From Phocoena phocoena (taxonomy: Eukaryota > Chordata > Mammalia > Artiodactyla > Phocoenidae), in NCBI RefSeq assembly GCF_963924675.1, contig NC_089226.1:41805124-41869123 (forward strand): a DNA stretch of 64,000 nucleotides. Direction: 5' to 3'. The notes below the pieces were generated by a model. It ran no database searches. It was not told the origin of the DNA and saw only the letters and a program-made list of their open reading frames with translations. This document shows, in pieces, positions 1 to 12,825 of this stretch. A program made the position numbers and the translations under genes. Every line of letters begins with the position of its first letter. Position 1 is the first letter of the stretch.

Positions 1-395
1 CTAAGTGAAGTAAATCAGGCAGAGAAAGACAAATATATGATATCACTTATATGTGGAATCTAAAAAAATAGTACAAATGAATCTACATACAAACCAGAAA
101 CAGACTCACAAACATAGAAAACAAACTTATGGTTACCAAAGGGAAAAGGAGGGGAGGAGGGATAAATTAGGAGTATGGGATTAACAGATACAAACTACTA
201 TATACAAAAAAATAGATAAGCAACAAGGATTTACTGTATAATACAGGAAACTACATTCAATATCTTATAATAATCTATAATGGAAAATCTGAAAAAAACA
301 TGTATATTATACGTATATAACTGAATCACTTTACTGTACACCTGAAACTAACACAATATTATAAATCAACTATACTTCAATTTTAAAAAGAAGGA
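1..395 (+). repeat. L1 3' end fragment
   Basis: Carries the usual 3' portion of cetartiodactyl L1 elements, including the TATATGGAATCTAAAAAA-type stretch, a purine-rich UTR and the closing CTGAAACTAACACAATATT...ATACTTCAAT segment, then an A-rich tail. It is cut by the left edge. Related to the copy at 14660-15020. Confidence 0.75.
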
Positions 396-939
396 AAAAA
401 AGAGAAATAAATCCTGCCTTCAAGGAGCTTACAATCAAGCAGAAAGAATAAGACAAATGCACAACTGATGCTGAAGCAAGATGATGGGTGTAGTTCAAGC
501 TGGGCCTCTACACCCAAATCTTGCACGTGTTCGGCTATTCCAACAAAACCAGCTGATTCCAGAGAGTTAGCTGGAAACAGCCAGTTCAATACCTTGGTAG
601 TATGACTATAAAAAAGTTCTGAAAAAGTTTTGTCACCTGCCCTCTGGGCAGCTGAAGAATCTTAATACAGACAGAAAACAGGATAGAGTCTAGATATGAT
701 TTTACATGACTAGACAACAGTTTTTATTTCCTAGGTAAATGTGGAGCACAGTTGGATTTTTTACAATTATCATGTATAAGCTATTAAGTTTATCCACCAG
801 CAATAACTCCTATTTCTGGTTGAGTATTCCTGGAAGAAAAATATAATTAAACTTTGAAGATAGATTGTTCAAACTGTTAGTCCTAAAATTACATATTCAT
901 AGACACAAGAAGAGTCAATACAATACACTGGAAATATGA

Positions 940-1075
940 AGTATTTGGGTAAGTCACCAAACCTCCTTGTGCCTCATTTTTCTCATTTGTGAAATGGAGA
1001 GAGATTAATAACTCACAGGATGCTATAACAATAAAATGAGATGCCACATGCAACAATAACTTTAAAACTTGTTAT
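940..1075 (+). repeat. MIR SINE fragment
   Basis: Matches the MIR core after the tRNA-like head: CTCATTTTTCTCATTTGTGAAATGG, then the ...AATAAAATGAGAT segment. Old and diverged. Confidence 0.5.
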
Positions 1076-1079
1076 CATT

Positions 1080-2520
1080 ATACATTATATGTTCTCGTTC
1101 AAGTTGCTGTATTCAACTACAGATGGTGGTCAGAAACATTTGCTCCTATGCACGAACTCTTGTTGGGTTTCATTCATTTCTTTATAACCATATGTGTACA
1201 GAATGCACAGGTTTCAAAATTTGTGCCTGAGCATTCTTAAGCCTTTAAAGCTGCTTACAATTGAAAGTTTTTAATGTCCACTGAAGGGAATTTACACTGT
1301 ATTTATGACCTGCACATAATCATTACCTTCCAATAAAAATGACTCATTAAATAAAAAGCTATTTTCACCCATGAGCTCTTAGGATATATTTGCTTACTAA
1401 AGGAAATCCAATAACCTCCTGCTCGGTACGTTCTGCATTTCTTACTACAGTTATTTGTGGTTCACATGTCTATTCAAGGTTCGCCAAATCTGAGTGACTC
1501 ACAAACACTAAAAGACAGTAAACAATAACAAGAAACACACAAGCTAACAAAACCACACTCATTTTCCGAAGTGAGAGATGCTAGGATCCATTTGAGAGGG
1601 ACAGAGAACTTCTGATCTTTATTTGGCTTCTGGTGAGAAGCCAAAACATAGCAGGGCTGCTGTTTCCAACATCTTTATTAAGAATCCCATGTGCCAACTA
1701 GGAAAGATTCCCCTGCAACAGAGAGAAATCTTCTTGAAAGTGACAGGCCATCTACTCAAACCTGGGTACCAAGCTCTGTATGTTAATTGAGTATCTAAAG
1801 TCCCCAGAATGATGGACTATTTGCCCCAAAGCCAACACTACCTCTGTGTTACCCACACGGTTGCTTTCCCACTATCGCTCTGTCTGCCTGAAATCAGAAC
1901 TGGTACTAGACAAAGCAGATGATTTAATTTTACTAAGGGCTGGAAATTCGACCTCACAGCTGGAGAAACTGCATTGGGTTTGATCAGAACAAAAGAAGGC
2001 AGAAACCTCTCCCTCCCACCTACCCCCACCAGTGGCCTGGCCAGCCAATTCCAGCAGAGAATATTCAACAGCCCTGTGTTCACCCAGGGAAGTCAGAGGA
2101 CCAGGATTGGGGGCAGGCATCACTGTGTTTAACAGACCCTGCCAGGAGCCACAGGGCGATCGTTGTGTTTGTTCGTGTTTTTCATAGCTCCCTAATATTT
2201 TATAACAACAATGCTACTGTTTCTCATTTTAATGTGTAGTGTTTTCATGTTGGGCTTATTTATCTTACCCCAAACAACATAATAATTGCAGAGTAGAAAA
2301 CCACTTTGGGAAAAAGAGTGTTTGCATATGCTAATGATTTCATTTCAAGAGTTCCATGACTAAAAACTGAGCATGTGTGATTAAAAAAAAAAGTGTGCTT
2401 TCATCTTCGCTTCAAATGCTAGGTATGATGTTTTTAGGGCAGTATACAACAGAATGTAAAATAAGTTGTAAAATACCATAGAGGATGGTCACCCAAAATC
2501 TTCACAAGTGTAAAGTGAAC
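1080..2520. other. Intron, nothing recognised
   Basis: Non-coding AT-rich to mixed sequence. Short frames on the minus strand around 1838-2123 overlap each other in different frames and resemble no family. Confidence 0.5.
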
Positions 2521-2689
2521 ATACAGTCAACTCCAGCGTAAGCCATTCTGGTAAAAGGTGATGTCGGCTTATGGCAAAGTCGGTAACTGCACACCTCAGT
2601 AATAAATATGGTTAACGATGACAACCTAAGACATCAAAAGCACCTTCTGAATTATGGAGACAGCTCTGAGCAAAACAGTGTGCATGCTT

Positions 2690-2800
2690 ACAAGTCCTCA
2701 GTTCAAGGCTCAGTGGTACCACTGACCAGCTCTGGGGCTGTGGAAAAGTCATTTTAACTCAGTAAGTCTCATCTTCCTCAAATGTCAAAGCAGGGCACTG
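2690..2800 (+). repeat. MIR SINE fragment
   Basis: Follows the MIR core layout: a CAGCTCTGGGGCTGTGG part, then AAGTCATTTTAACTCAGTAAG and CTTCCTCAAATG. Strongly diverged. Confidence 0.45.
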
Positions 2801-3600
2801 GGCGAAATGTGCTCCAAAGAATCATCAAAGAGTTTTGAAAATCCAGTTCAATTATAATTTTAGCAGGAAGTGTATTAAATTACTCCAATTCTTTGAAAAT
2901 TAGTAATTCAGGTACAGGGTGTGTACATGTTTATTTTATTAAACAGAACACTTCCACTTTGCCTGCACACATGCCTTATCTTCCCAACTAGAATAGAAGT
3001 CCTCCAAGCAAGGAACCAAGATCCACTCCCAGCAGTTAAGACGTTACACCTGCTCAGTTGGACACGTTTTAATACAATACATTTGATAAAAATGAAAGTA
3101 CAGTTGCTGTGAAACAGTATCAGAAAAATAGACTCTAGAAGGAAGATGGGAAATAGTTATATAATTAACAAGGGAAATCGTTTTTCCTCTTATGACGTAG
3201 GCACGTTGAAGTTAAAGGAAATCTGAGATGGGATCCATTTACATCAAGACTTTTGAGTCACTGGAAAATACTTTAAAACAGGATACTTCTGTGTTGAACA
3301 AATCTGCATTTACAATTGTGTCTTTTAAATTATATTCTTCCTACAGTTCATAGTGATTTTGTTAATCACAAAGAGTAGTTACAGAGTTTGTCTGTGGCAA
3401 TCAACTGAGTTTGTGCCCCATCTTTCTTGCCTTCCTCCAAGTTGAAATAATAAGTTTCCACATCTAAAATCCCCTCAGGACTTAATCCAGAGGCCATCGT
3501 CTTAGTGAGGCCGTCTTTGGAACACTCCATCACCTGATTTTTCTGTGTGATTTTTCTGCTAGCGCTTAAACCCACCTAACGTATTACATGTTATACTTAT
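2800..3600. other. Intron, nothing recognised
   Basis: AT-rich sequence with only chance reading frames of 60-70 codons. Confidence 0.5.
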
Positions 3601-3725
3601 CTTGATTATTATCTCCTTCTCCATTAGAATGTTAAAAGGATAAGGATTTCTGTCCATTTGATTCGCTGGTCTAGCTTGCTGCTTAGAACAATGCTTGGCA
3701 CATAGTAGGTGCTCAATATATATAA
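3600..3725 (+). repeat. L2 LINE 3' end
   Basis: Pattern of the L2 3' terminus: TTAGAATGTTAAAAGGATAAGG, then CTTAGAACAATGCTTGGCACATAG with TAGGTGCTCAATA. It runs into AT-rich low complexity. Confidence 0.55.
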
Positions 3726-3945
3726 TATATAATAACATACCATATATGAAAATACCAAATACATAACATATTATAACTTGTATAACATGTAATACTATAT
3801 GACGTATGTATTATAAATTATGTTGTTTTATATTATATATTTTATATTATAATTATATTATATACTGTATTATATATTATTATATTTAGTACATATTCTA
3901 TTTTGCTTCTATATGTTCATTATATTATATATTGCATGCTATAAT
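3715..3945. repeat. AT-rich low-complexity tract
   Basis: About 230 bases of TATA/ATTATA-type sequence with many short palindromes, probably expanded from the L2 tail next to it. Confidence 0.75.
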
Positions 3946-4124
3946 ATACAATGCCTGTTTTAATGAATTGTTGAATATTGTAGATATTCCCTTTAAGCTC
4001 CTAGCAACAAAGGCACATAAGAAAATCGATGCACAGGGCAGCAGCAGGGGTGGGGGCAGGCATTTTTCTAAGAGGACCGAAACATGTGGGCTCCAGGAAC
4101 AGTGTGTGGTCAGGACAAGAGCAA

Positions 4125-4350
4125 GGGCTGTGAGTTAGATGATCTGAGTTGAAACCTTGGCTCTGCTACTTCCTAGCTTTGTGAAATTTAGCAAGTTATT
4201 CAACCACTCTAAACTTCATTTCCCACTCCTATAAATCTGGGGTCATAAGAGTCCTTGGCCCATAAGCTTAATGTGAGGACTGCATGAGTTCCAGTACATA
4301 AAACACCCTGCAGAGCATCTAGCAGATAACAAGCTTTCCAATAAAGTGCT
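4125..4350 (+). repeat. MIR SINE
   Basis: Near-complete MIR: a tRNA-like head with GTTGAAACCTTGGCTCTGC, the ACTTCCTAGCTTTGTGAAAT part, the AAGTTATTCAACCACTC core and the GCTTTCCAATAAAGTGC end. Confidence 0.65.
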
Positions 4351-4929
4351 AGATGATGGTGGTGATGATACCAATGAGGAGGATAACAAAGATGATTGTA
4401 TTGTGACAAGGAATGAAGATGGGAAAGTAAGTTCAGCAGACAAAATTCTCACAAAATCCTCAGCTTCTAGTCTCTCTTCTACCTCCCCCTGCATTTCTAG
4501 CCCATGAATTCATGCACAAACATTTGATAAAATAGCACTCAGATGTCAAGAAAGGAGAGGTGTTAAAACAGGTTTTGCCCACATCGATCAAAGAACATGA
4601 AGTGCTGGCACTTCTTCCCATGCAGTTCTTAGCAGTCCAGGGCCCAGAGAAGCAGGAATCACAACACCCTGACAAATCAGAGCTATGGGGAAATGTGTCC
4701 TTTTGTGTAACTGAGTTTTGTAAGTAGCTTAGCATCTGCTCAGGTAGGCATCACAATTTTATGGGTTGTGTTTCATGTTGCTTAGATTTTATTTGTTTGT
4801 TTCAATGAAAAATCTGTCCCGAATACATTGCAATTCTCTGCCCAGACCCTGTTTGGGCATCGCCAAGATCCACTCAATTCAGTCTGCTCCACTACTCTCC
4901 CACAGCCTCAATTGTTCACCAGCTTCCTG

Positions 4930-5425
4930 TGAGGACCCCCCAGTGCAACAGCAGGAAAAGGAGCTCACTCACAGTAACGCAGGAATGCTGACCAGGCTGT
5001 ACCCACAAAGTATTGGCTTTCCCACCAGCGGCCCAAGCATACCCAACGCAACTCAGAAGAGTTGGGGTGTTGATGCCCCCACCTGGTGGCAGATCTGACC
5101 AATAAGAGGTAAAAAACGGGAAAGAGCCAATAGAAAAATTGCTTGCCCTTCCCTCCAACTCCAGGCCAAATGGCCCAAGATGCAGAGGTTCTAAGTGGCC
5201 TCCCTGGAGATGGCAGGGTGACTGAGAAACAGGCTGGTTTTTGTTATAAAGCTGTGACTAATTTAATATACCAATTTATATTTGGACTCCCTTCCTTCAG
5301 GCCTGGCTTCCTTCTTTCCCTCATTCTTGTTCCCCTGGGGTTGCACCCTTAATAAAACATTAGCATGTACTGTAATTTTTGCCTTGGGCTCTGTTTTCTA
5401 GGGAATCTGGGCCTCTACAATAGTT
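4930..5425 (+). repeat. Probable LTR fragment (ERVL-like)
   Basis: The end CCCTTAATAAAACATTAGC followed by TTGCCTTGGGCTCTG resembles the polyadenylation region of ERVL-type LTRs. A TATAAA-like sequence lies near 5244. Boundaries and family are uncertain. Short frames here are not coding. Confidence 0.35.
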
Positions 5426-5524
5426 GGGACTCTTCATTATAATGATCATCTCTTATACTGTGAGGTAATGAAGTGATGGGCTCCCTTTGGGTCAGCCCTT
5501 AAGGAGATACTTAGGGCTGTTCAT

Positions 5525-5755
5525 CCAGAAAGTGTCTGAGGTATAGTGATTAAGAGCTCAGACTGGTGCTGGCCTGCCTCATTCAAATCCCTGCTCTACC
5601 ACAAGCTGTGAAACCCTGGACAAGTAATTTAAAACCAAGCTTTTGTTTCCTCATCCATAGATGTCGATAATCGGGGTACCTACCTTACAGAATCCTTGTG
5701 AAAAGTAAATGAGTTAATACTTTTCAATGCCTGGCACGTAATAAACACCAGTGGC
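5525..5755 (+). repeat. MIR SINE
   Basis: Near-complete MIR: TAGTGATTAAGAGCTCAGAC head, CAAATCCCTGCTCTACCAC box, CTCATCCATAGATG core, and ATGCCTGGCACGTAATAAAC end. Confidence 0.7.
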
Positions 5756-5939
5756 AATGGGGGTTAGCCACTGACTTCTCTCCCTGTCTGATGAACAGGG
5801 CTATTTCTCGTTGTTGTTAGTATGCCTACCTACAGCAATTTCTATGCTGTGCAGTTTCTAAAATACTGTAGGATTATACATCAAGAAGTCTAGCTTACTA
5901 GAACTGTGTACAAAGTAAAATTAAAAAGCTCTAGGTAAA

Positions 5940-6287
5940 GGGCTTCCCTGGTGGTGCAGTGCAGGAAAGAAGAATCTGCCTGCCAGTGCAGAGGACACAT
6001 GTTCGAGCCCTGGTCCGGGAAGATCCCACATGCCATGGAGCAACCAGGTCCGCGTGCCACAACTACTGAGCCTGCACTCTAGAGCCCGCGAGTCACAACT
6101 ACTGACACCCACGCGCCTAAAGCCCATGCTCCGCAACAAGAGAAGCCACCGTAGTGAGAAGCCCACGCACCACAGTGAAGGATAGCCCCTGCTAGCCGCC
6201 AACTAGAGAAAGCCCACGCACAGCAACAAAGACCCAACGCAGCCAAAAATAAATAAAATAAAATTAATTAATGAGAAAAAGAAAAGG
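5940..6287 (+). mobile_element. CHR-family SINE, long form
   Basis: tRNA-derived SINE starting GGCTTCCCTGGTGG with an RNA polymerase III B-box region (GTTCGAGCCC), and ending in an AATAAAATAAAATTAATT tail. Flanked by the 10-bp duplication TCTAGGTAAA (5930-5939 and 6288-6297). It faces the copy at 6633-7001. Confidence 0.9.
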
Positions 6288-6632
6288 TCTAGGTAAAAAC
6301 CCAAGAGTTCATGTATAGCAGAAATTATTCATCCTAAAGATTATTTAGAAGGCTCCCAATAGCAATTTTTGCTTACACTTGGTTCTTGAACATATTCTAC
6401 CAAATTATCAAGTTCCAATTTAGCTAATTATACAGTTTTGAGTCATGTGGTATGACTGTGGAATATAGAATTCTGACTTAGCATTAACTCCTCTGGGTGT
6501 CTACACTATCCTAGCTGTGAAACACAGGAAGTTAGTGACCATAAATGAAACTCTTACTCATCCCAATTCTGATTATTTTGCCTTCTAGGATAAAACTACC
6601 TGACAGACAGATGGACGACGCCTGCACTTTTA

Positions 6633-7001
6633 TTTATTTATTTATTTATTTTAATAAATTTATTTATTTAATTTATTTTTGGCTGCTTTGGGTCTTCATT
6701 GCTGCGTGCGGGCTTTCTCTAGTTGCGACGAGCAGGGGATCCTCTTCTTTGTGGTGCGTGGGCTTCTCATTGTGGTGGCTTCCCTTGTTGTGGAGCATGG
6801 GCTCTAGGTGCGCAGGCTTCAGTAGTTGTGGCATGCAGGTTCAGTAGTTGTGGCATGCGGGCTCTAGAGCACAGACTCAGTAGTTGTGGTGCACAGGCTT
6901 AGCTGCTCCACGGCATGTGGGGTCTTCCCGGACCAGGGCTCGAACCCATGCCCCCTGCATTGGCAGGCGGATTCTTAACCATGGCGCCACCAGGGACACC
7001 C
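6633..7001 (-). mobile_element. CHR-family SINE, long form
   Basis: Reverse-orientation copy: a T/A-rich tail on the left (TTTATT repeats), then TTTGGCTGCTTTGGGTC, ending at the head complement CCACCAGGGACACCC. Flanked by a perfect 17-bp duplication (6616-6632 and 7002-7018), so the insertion is well defined. The reading frame that crosses it is an artefact. Confidence 0.92.
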
Positions 7002-7018
7002 CGACGCCTGCACTTTTA

Positions 7019-9795
7019 GCAATCAGGACAATGTTTTATGAAATTGTCATCTAAAAGTTAATCACCGTGTTTTCAATTCAAGGCTCTTTCAGTCTAATCG
7101 TGTGGCAAATATTTCTTTAGAAGTATACTCAAGGTGTGAGAAAGATACATATAACTCTACCCAGGTTCCAGGAAAGATGCTGATATGCATGGGAACAGGG
7201 GATAGACAAACACGGAAGAAAACCTTAACCCTGCTTTGTATCACCACAGCCTCATTCAAGATCTCAGGGCCTCATGCTGGCTCAATATGATGTGATATCT
7301 ATTGAATAGAATTCCCTGTTAAAGCTGACCTCAAGTCAATGTTTCTTTTTAAAAATAACAGGGCTTTCTCGAGGTTCCAGAGACATCTTACCAATGCCAT
7401 CAGCCCATGGGGATGGAAATTACCGATTGTGAGATGTGCTACTGATATGTACGATATAGTAGCAATAAATTAGATTATCAAAAAACACTTTCATAATAAT
7501 GTTGAAATTCTGATTAAGTGAAACCCCTAATGGTTTAGGGAAAACCTCAAAATCATGCTTTTAGGATACAGATAATGAGTCAAAGCAAAAGAACTCTGTG
7601 ACTGTCATTAGGACAGCTCTCAAAGACCCTTTTTTCTTGGCTTCCAGATCCTACTGTATACTTCCTAGTGAATTCCCAAATAGGTGTTATAAAAGAGAGT
7701 GGGCCCAAGGAACAATGCACTTCTCTCACCAGCCAACCACTCAGAAAAGGCAGTAAGCTCAAAACTCTGTATTTTTTGAACTTGCAGACTTCTTACTCTT
7801 CAAGTGCTGCTTTGGCTACACACTTCCAGGGCACCTCCTTGAGATACTTGGAGATATCAGGGAGCGAGATCCACTCACATGTAACCGTGATTTTATGTCC
7901 TTTGCACAGTTTTGTCTGTTGGTTCAATAATACATGAGAGTGACAAAAACCGTAAACCTGGTCTAGGAGTCGGCAGTCTACAAATCAGGACTAGCCTTTG
8001 TGGCCTGGCCCAGCTCAGTCCCTCCCTCCAATGATCTTGAAGACTTAACTTCTTTCAGAAAAATGTTCATTTACCAACACTCCTAGGCAGATGCACATTT
8101 AATATGAAGCTATCAAAGTCAAAGCTTCCAAGCCCCATAGAGGACCCTAGCAATGATTCACAGGGTTACACATTTCTATAAATTTTGCAAAAGTAATATA
8201 CCTAAACCACAATCATTTAAAACTTCTTTCTCTTTCCCCTCAACTTCTCCTCTATTATACTCTGCATTACCAGATAAAGCAGTTGTAAGCATCTGAGGGA
8301 TCTAAGGGAGAATGAGTTGAAGATACATTAGGTTTGCATTTAGTGGCATATATTTATGTGGTTCACCATCAATTCCATGTATAGACAAATTGTTGTTAGC
8401 TGTCCAGTGTAGGAATGGCTTCCCCAAACCCTTCTACTACCCATTGCACCGAGACACCCAGCATTGTAGCATGGAAGTGAAGGGAAAGAACTTGTATCAC
8501 CATATGACCATATCCTGGGGTGGCCAGCACTAGAATTACGGCCATTGGGAAGGAGAGACTAGGTACAAAACGTACAGAGCCAGAAGCTAGTCTGTGAAAA
8601 ATTCCCCAATCATTAGACATGTAAACTTGTAATTAGAAGATTTGGTTCTTGCCTATAGAGTCAAAATCAAAGTTTTGCAGCAAAGTTTTCTCCTGAAATG
8701 CAGCATAAGTGCACCATGAGTTCTTTCCTTTGGTGGATTAGATTATCAGACACGGAAATTACTAGACGTTTTTTGTTTACAGAGCACAGACCTGTAGCAG
8801 TTATTATTAAGAGCAAGTAGATCTGCAACAGTTCATATGAGAAATAAACTTGATAGAGATGTTTTCAACTTTGATGCCGATGGAGAGAATACACATAGCA
8901 CTACCAATAACAAGCTGTGACTCTAGAGAAACATTTCTAAACTCTCAGTGAAAAAACAAACTTCAATCAACCACGTTGGAGGAAAAATAATCTTTCTGCA
9001 CTTTTTATAGAAACAATTACAAGATTATTATCCTACAAGAGGCAATCAAAGAAAAAAGGCAACCAAAAAATTCAGGGGAAATAAGTATTAGAAAGGTGTG
9101 TTAGACAATCAACAAAATATTATATTTTTCCTGAGCTTTGTGATATTTGTGTTTGTTGGCTTTCAAACTCATGAGTTACTGTGATTTCTTTCCTCATTCT
9201 AAACAAATACAAAGATTTTTTTAGTCATACTTTTTATAATTTTTCTCAAAGCAGGCACACCAAATTGCCTGAGCTTTAAGCCTCACAGAACCTGGATCCA
9301 TTTCTGGGGTTATGCATTCCTTGACAATTAAGCCTTGCTTATATATCATCATCAACTGACTTTAATGCCCTGGTTATCTCTCAGACTGCCTTGTCTCTAA
9401 CTGGAATTTGTAAAAATCATCCCACTGTGCCAAAGGGTGATGCTGAGGCCGCAGTGAACGTGATGAATGGCCAGCACAAGGCACTCACTTACGTTGTGTC
9501 ACTTGGGTACCCCACGGTTTGCAATTACATGCTTTTCTATCTCTACTACCCATCCTTGACTTAATCACCTGTGCATCTTCTTCAGTGCAAAGCACTGTGC
9601 CTGCAGAGAATCTGTGCGCTATAACTGTGGCAAGTAGAGAAGGAAGAGGTGGAGGATGAGGAAAACAGGGAGCAGAGAAGCTGCGAGAGCAAAGAGGCAG
9701 ACTTTTAAGAATATGGGGAAAAACTGAAAATGGTTTAAGCTCTATTTTATAGATCTTGGGGCTAAACCACAAAGCCTTTATGTTTTTACCATAAC
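7019..9795. other. Intron, nothing recognised
   Basis: 2.8 kb of unique-looking AT-rich sequence without a recognisable exon, RNA gene or clear repeat. Open frames are all under 90 codons and match no family known to me. Confidence 0.5.
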
Positions 9796-9838
9796 GTGTG
9801 TGTGTTTGTGTGTGTGTGTGTATGCTGGTGTGTGTGTA
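9796..9838 (+). repeat. (TG)n microsatellite
   Basis: Interrupted TG dinucleotide run. The paired frames through it (Cys/Val-rich one way, Thr/His-rich the other) are low-complexity artefacts. Confidence 0.9.
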
Positions 9839-10612
9839 CCTCAAATTCTTATCTTCATTCCTTCAACATTTATTCACCTTTTGACTCAAGACATTTCCTC
9901 TTCAATATATTATTTTTACTTGGTACTATTCTCACTAGCATGCTGCTTTTTAAAAGCAACTCGAATATTAACTATGCTACGTAAATGAAAATCGGTTAAC
10001 TTAATCACAAAGGGTGTGGCCCTAGAGGAGCTACTAAGTCCTCCAATGTCCAATGGGAAAATTTGGAGAGTCCTATTATATTCAATCATTGTATACCAGT
10101 GCCCAGAATTTAATATAAGTTGAATTGAATCCCACACACAACTCTTTGTAGATTGTCTGTCGATAAGACATGCGTTCATAAAAACTGGCAAGCTAAAACT
10201 ACAGGCTGCAGCCCATTTTCATTTTCATTTTCTTTTCAATGAAACACTGTGAATGTAGCGGCATCCCATAAATATTTAGCATACTCTATAAACCTTCCAA
10301 ATGTAACGATAAATGAAAGTATCCTTCAACATGCATATAAAACACCTGCCGAAAAAACATTTTTAGGAGACTGAAATGAGACGCAAGCTATCCGAAGTCA
10401 CAGAAGGCTATAAATTTATCCCACTACCTTCTGGAGAGCCACTAATACATGAAGCAAGCATTTGATTGTTTTTGTAACCTCTGCTTACTAGGCCTCTGAA
10501 ATTTCATTCTTTGTTAACTGAAGAAGTAAATATAATTCAGTAACACTTGGCACTGAGGAAATCATGACGCCGGCATGAAGGGCCAGGTAAGCCATGGGAA
10601 ACTTCTATTATT
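9839..10612. other. Intron, nothing recognised
   Basis: AT-rich non-coding DNA. Includes a short tandem of CATTTT units near 10216-10232. Confidence 0.5.
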
Positions 10613-10623
10613 AAAATATAAAA

Positions 10624-10829
10624 GGAAGAGCCCTGGTGGCGCAGTGGTTGAGAGTCCGCCTGCCGATGCAGGGGACACGGGTTCGTGCCCCAGTCCGGGA
10701 AGATGCCACATGCCGTGGAGCGGCTGGGCCCATGAGCCATGGCCGCTGAGCCTGCGCGTCCAGAGCCTGTGCTCCGCAACGGGAGAGTCCACAACAGTGA
10801 GAGGCCCGCGTACCGCAAAAAAAAAAAAA
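10624..10829 (+). mobile_element. CHR-family SINE, short form
   Basis: Begins CCCTGGTGGCGCAGTGGTTG, carries the B-box-like GGTTCGTGCCCC and ends CGTACCGC plus a run of 13 A. The first bases differ from the usual head. The tail continues as TA repeats to about 10848. A short possible duplication ATATAAAA lies at 10616-10623 and 10845-10852. Confidence 0.85.
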
Positions 10830-10853
10830 TTTATATATATATATATATAAAAC

Positions 10854-12224
10854 AAGACTGATTTCAGAGAAAAGACCACACAAGTTTCTAGGTTGTTGGC
10901 TTGCCACCCTATTTGGATTTCGTCTTTATGCTGGTCACTAGTTTTATCATTTACTAGTTACCTAGGGACAACAGCAGCTCAAAGTTGATATACAAGGCAG
11001 ACATAATTACAGATTCGAACCAACAGTCTTCTATTAAAACCTAAACTGCCTTCGGCCAACAGTTAAGAAAAAAGGTCAAGAAGGAGGCACATGCTGAAAA
11101 GAGTAATAAAAACATGCTCTTCATTATTTTCCAGAAGCGTCTAATCCTCTCTCTGGCCTGATTTACATGACAACTACTATGTTTATCTGAATGTTATGGA
11201 GTGTTCAGGGCTCCTCCGGGAACGTTATATTTCTCTCAAATAATTATGATCAAGAAGTCTAGAGCTAAGGTTAAAAATCCAGAGCCGAGAAAAGTTTCTG
11301 CTGTCACTTGATCATAACTTCATTCCTCTCCTTTCCTTGCTCTGGTCCCAGGGGCAAATTTTGAGCCAAAATTCAGTGATTCTCTTTTGACCTAGACGGG
11401 TAGAGACAAAATACCACCTTGAAAAAAGAATGAGGATGGGCGACACCATTTAGTTTGGAATCATCATGAATTGCACCAAAGTCGCCGAGTAGCATCTGCC
11501 TTACACCTCAAACTGTCAAAAAGGAGTTGAACAGGAAAGTTTGGGGAGAAGAAACTGGAAAGATTAACAGTAAGATAGTAAGATAAAATATGATTTCAGT
11601 AAGAAACAGTAAGACAGTAAGATAAAATATGATTTCTGGTGCCTCTGAATATCAGAAAAGGGAAGCTTGTATTTTATGACATTATGCAAGAAACATGATC
11701 CTACGGATATTACCCACCTTTTAAAATATCTGGGTTGGGACATCCGATTTCTGCAATGACAAAAGCTTCTCAAATTTCTAACAATACAAATTTTCCCGTT
11801 CTTGGTTTTCATCCACCCACTCTTGACTCTAATTATTACTCTGCAGATAAAAGAGTATTAGTCTCAGCACTGGCAGCCAGTAAACATTCTTCAGTTGAAC
11901 TAAATAAATAAAAGCTCTATGTATTTATTCTTTCCCTGGCCACCAGTTGAAGTGACTCTTTCTCCCTATAGAAGATCAAGTACAGCATCTCAACACTGGA
12001 GAGCTTGAAAGATCCTGGTCCCACTATAGAAGGCCCAGGTCTGATACTTGTAGCTCTCTGTGTCACCACTGCCTGTCCCAGTGCCTTCCACAAAGGTAGT
12101 GTCTAACTAATGTTAAGTTATGAAGACAATGTTAAGTCACATGCTATGTTAGGCTGTATTATTATTCAGTAATTATTATTACTAATTATTCAGTAATTAT
12201 TCATTCCTCTTCCTCCCTCCCTCT
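10854..12224. other. Intron, mostly unrecognised
   Basis: No exon or RNA gene seen. Contains the small tandem duplication at 11566-11637 and AT-rich direct repeats (TTATTCAGTAATTATT) near 12160-12205. Confidence 0.5.
11566..11637 (+). repeat. Imperfect 39-bp tandem duplication
   Basis: Two adjacent copies starting AACAGTAAGA and sharing AGTAAGATAAAATATGATTT, at 11566-11604 and 11605-11637. The second copy is shorter. Confidence 0.8.
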
Positions 12225-12585
12225 GTAAGAGAAGTACTACTCTCTACCCCACATCAATGTTGAACTTGGCCCCAAGACCTTCTTTGGCCAATGGAATGTG
12301 GGCCAGTCTTGAGCAGAGGCACCACAAACTTCCATCAGCCTCTTGCACTCCTGATCTGACTTTGAGAACACTACATCCCAGACAGTGAGTACTCCCTTCA
12401 GCCTGGGTCCTGAAGTAGGAAACACATGTAGAACAAATCGTAACTCAATCTACAGCCTGCAACAACTTCAACTGTCTTCCCAGACTTAAGAGCAAGAAGA
12501 AAAAAAATCTCTGCTTTTATAAGCCACTGAAATTTTGTGATTGTTTGTTATACAGTAATAATACGAAAAAATCTGACTAATATGT
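12225..12585 (+). repeat. MLT1-like LTR (ERVL-MaLR)
   Basis: Resembles MaLR LTRs: GGCCAATGGAATGTGGG near the start, CTGGGTCCTGAAGTAGG in the middle, and TATAAGCCACTGAAATTTTG plus TGTTTGTTATACAG near the end. Solo and strongly diverged. Confidence 0.55.
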
Positions 12586-12624
12586 ATGCTTAGCAAGGTT
12601 ATTATGGCACACTGCAGTGGAAAA

Positions 12625-12825
12625 GAGGGGAACTGACCTGAGATTTGGAGTCAATTGCACTAGAGCATCCAGTTCTAACAACTTCCAGATGCCTGACCCT
12701 GTTTGGGCAAACCTCACTGAAACTCACCTGATGGATTACTATGACAACTAGAAAGTACCCACAAAGCACCTGGCATAGTGCTTAGCACACAATAGGTACT
12801 TGATAAATGGAAGCAATAATATAAT
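12625..12825 (+). repeat. MIR SINE
   Basis: Core and end of a MIR: GCCTGACCCTGTTTGGGCAA, then AAGCACCTGGCATAGTGC and TTAGCACACAATAGGTACTT. Confidence 0.55.

Noticed and set aside
5940..6287. SINE heads as working tRNA genes
   Set aside because: They keep B-box-like text but lack a cloverleaf and are many-copy retrotransposons with tails and duplications.
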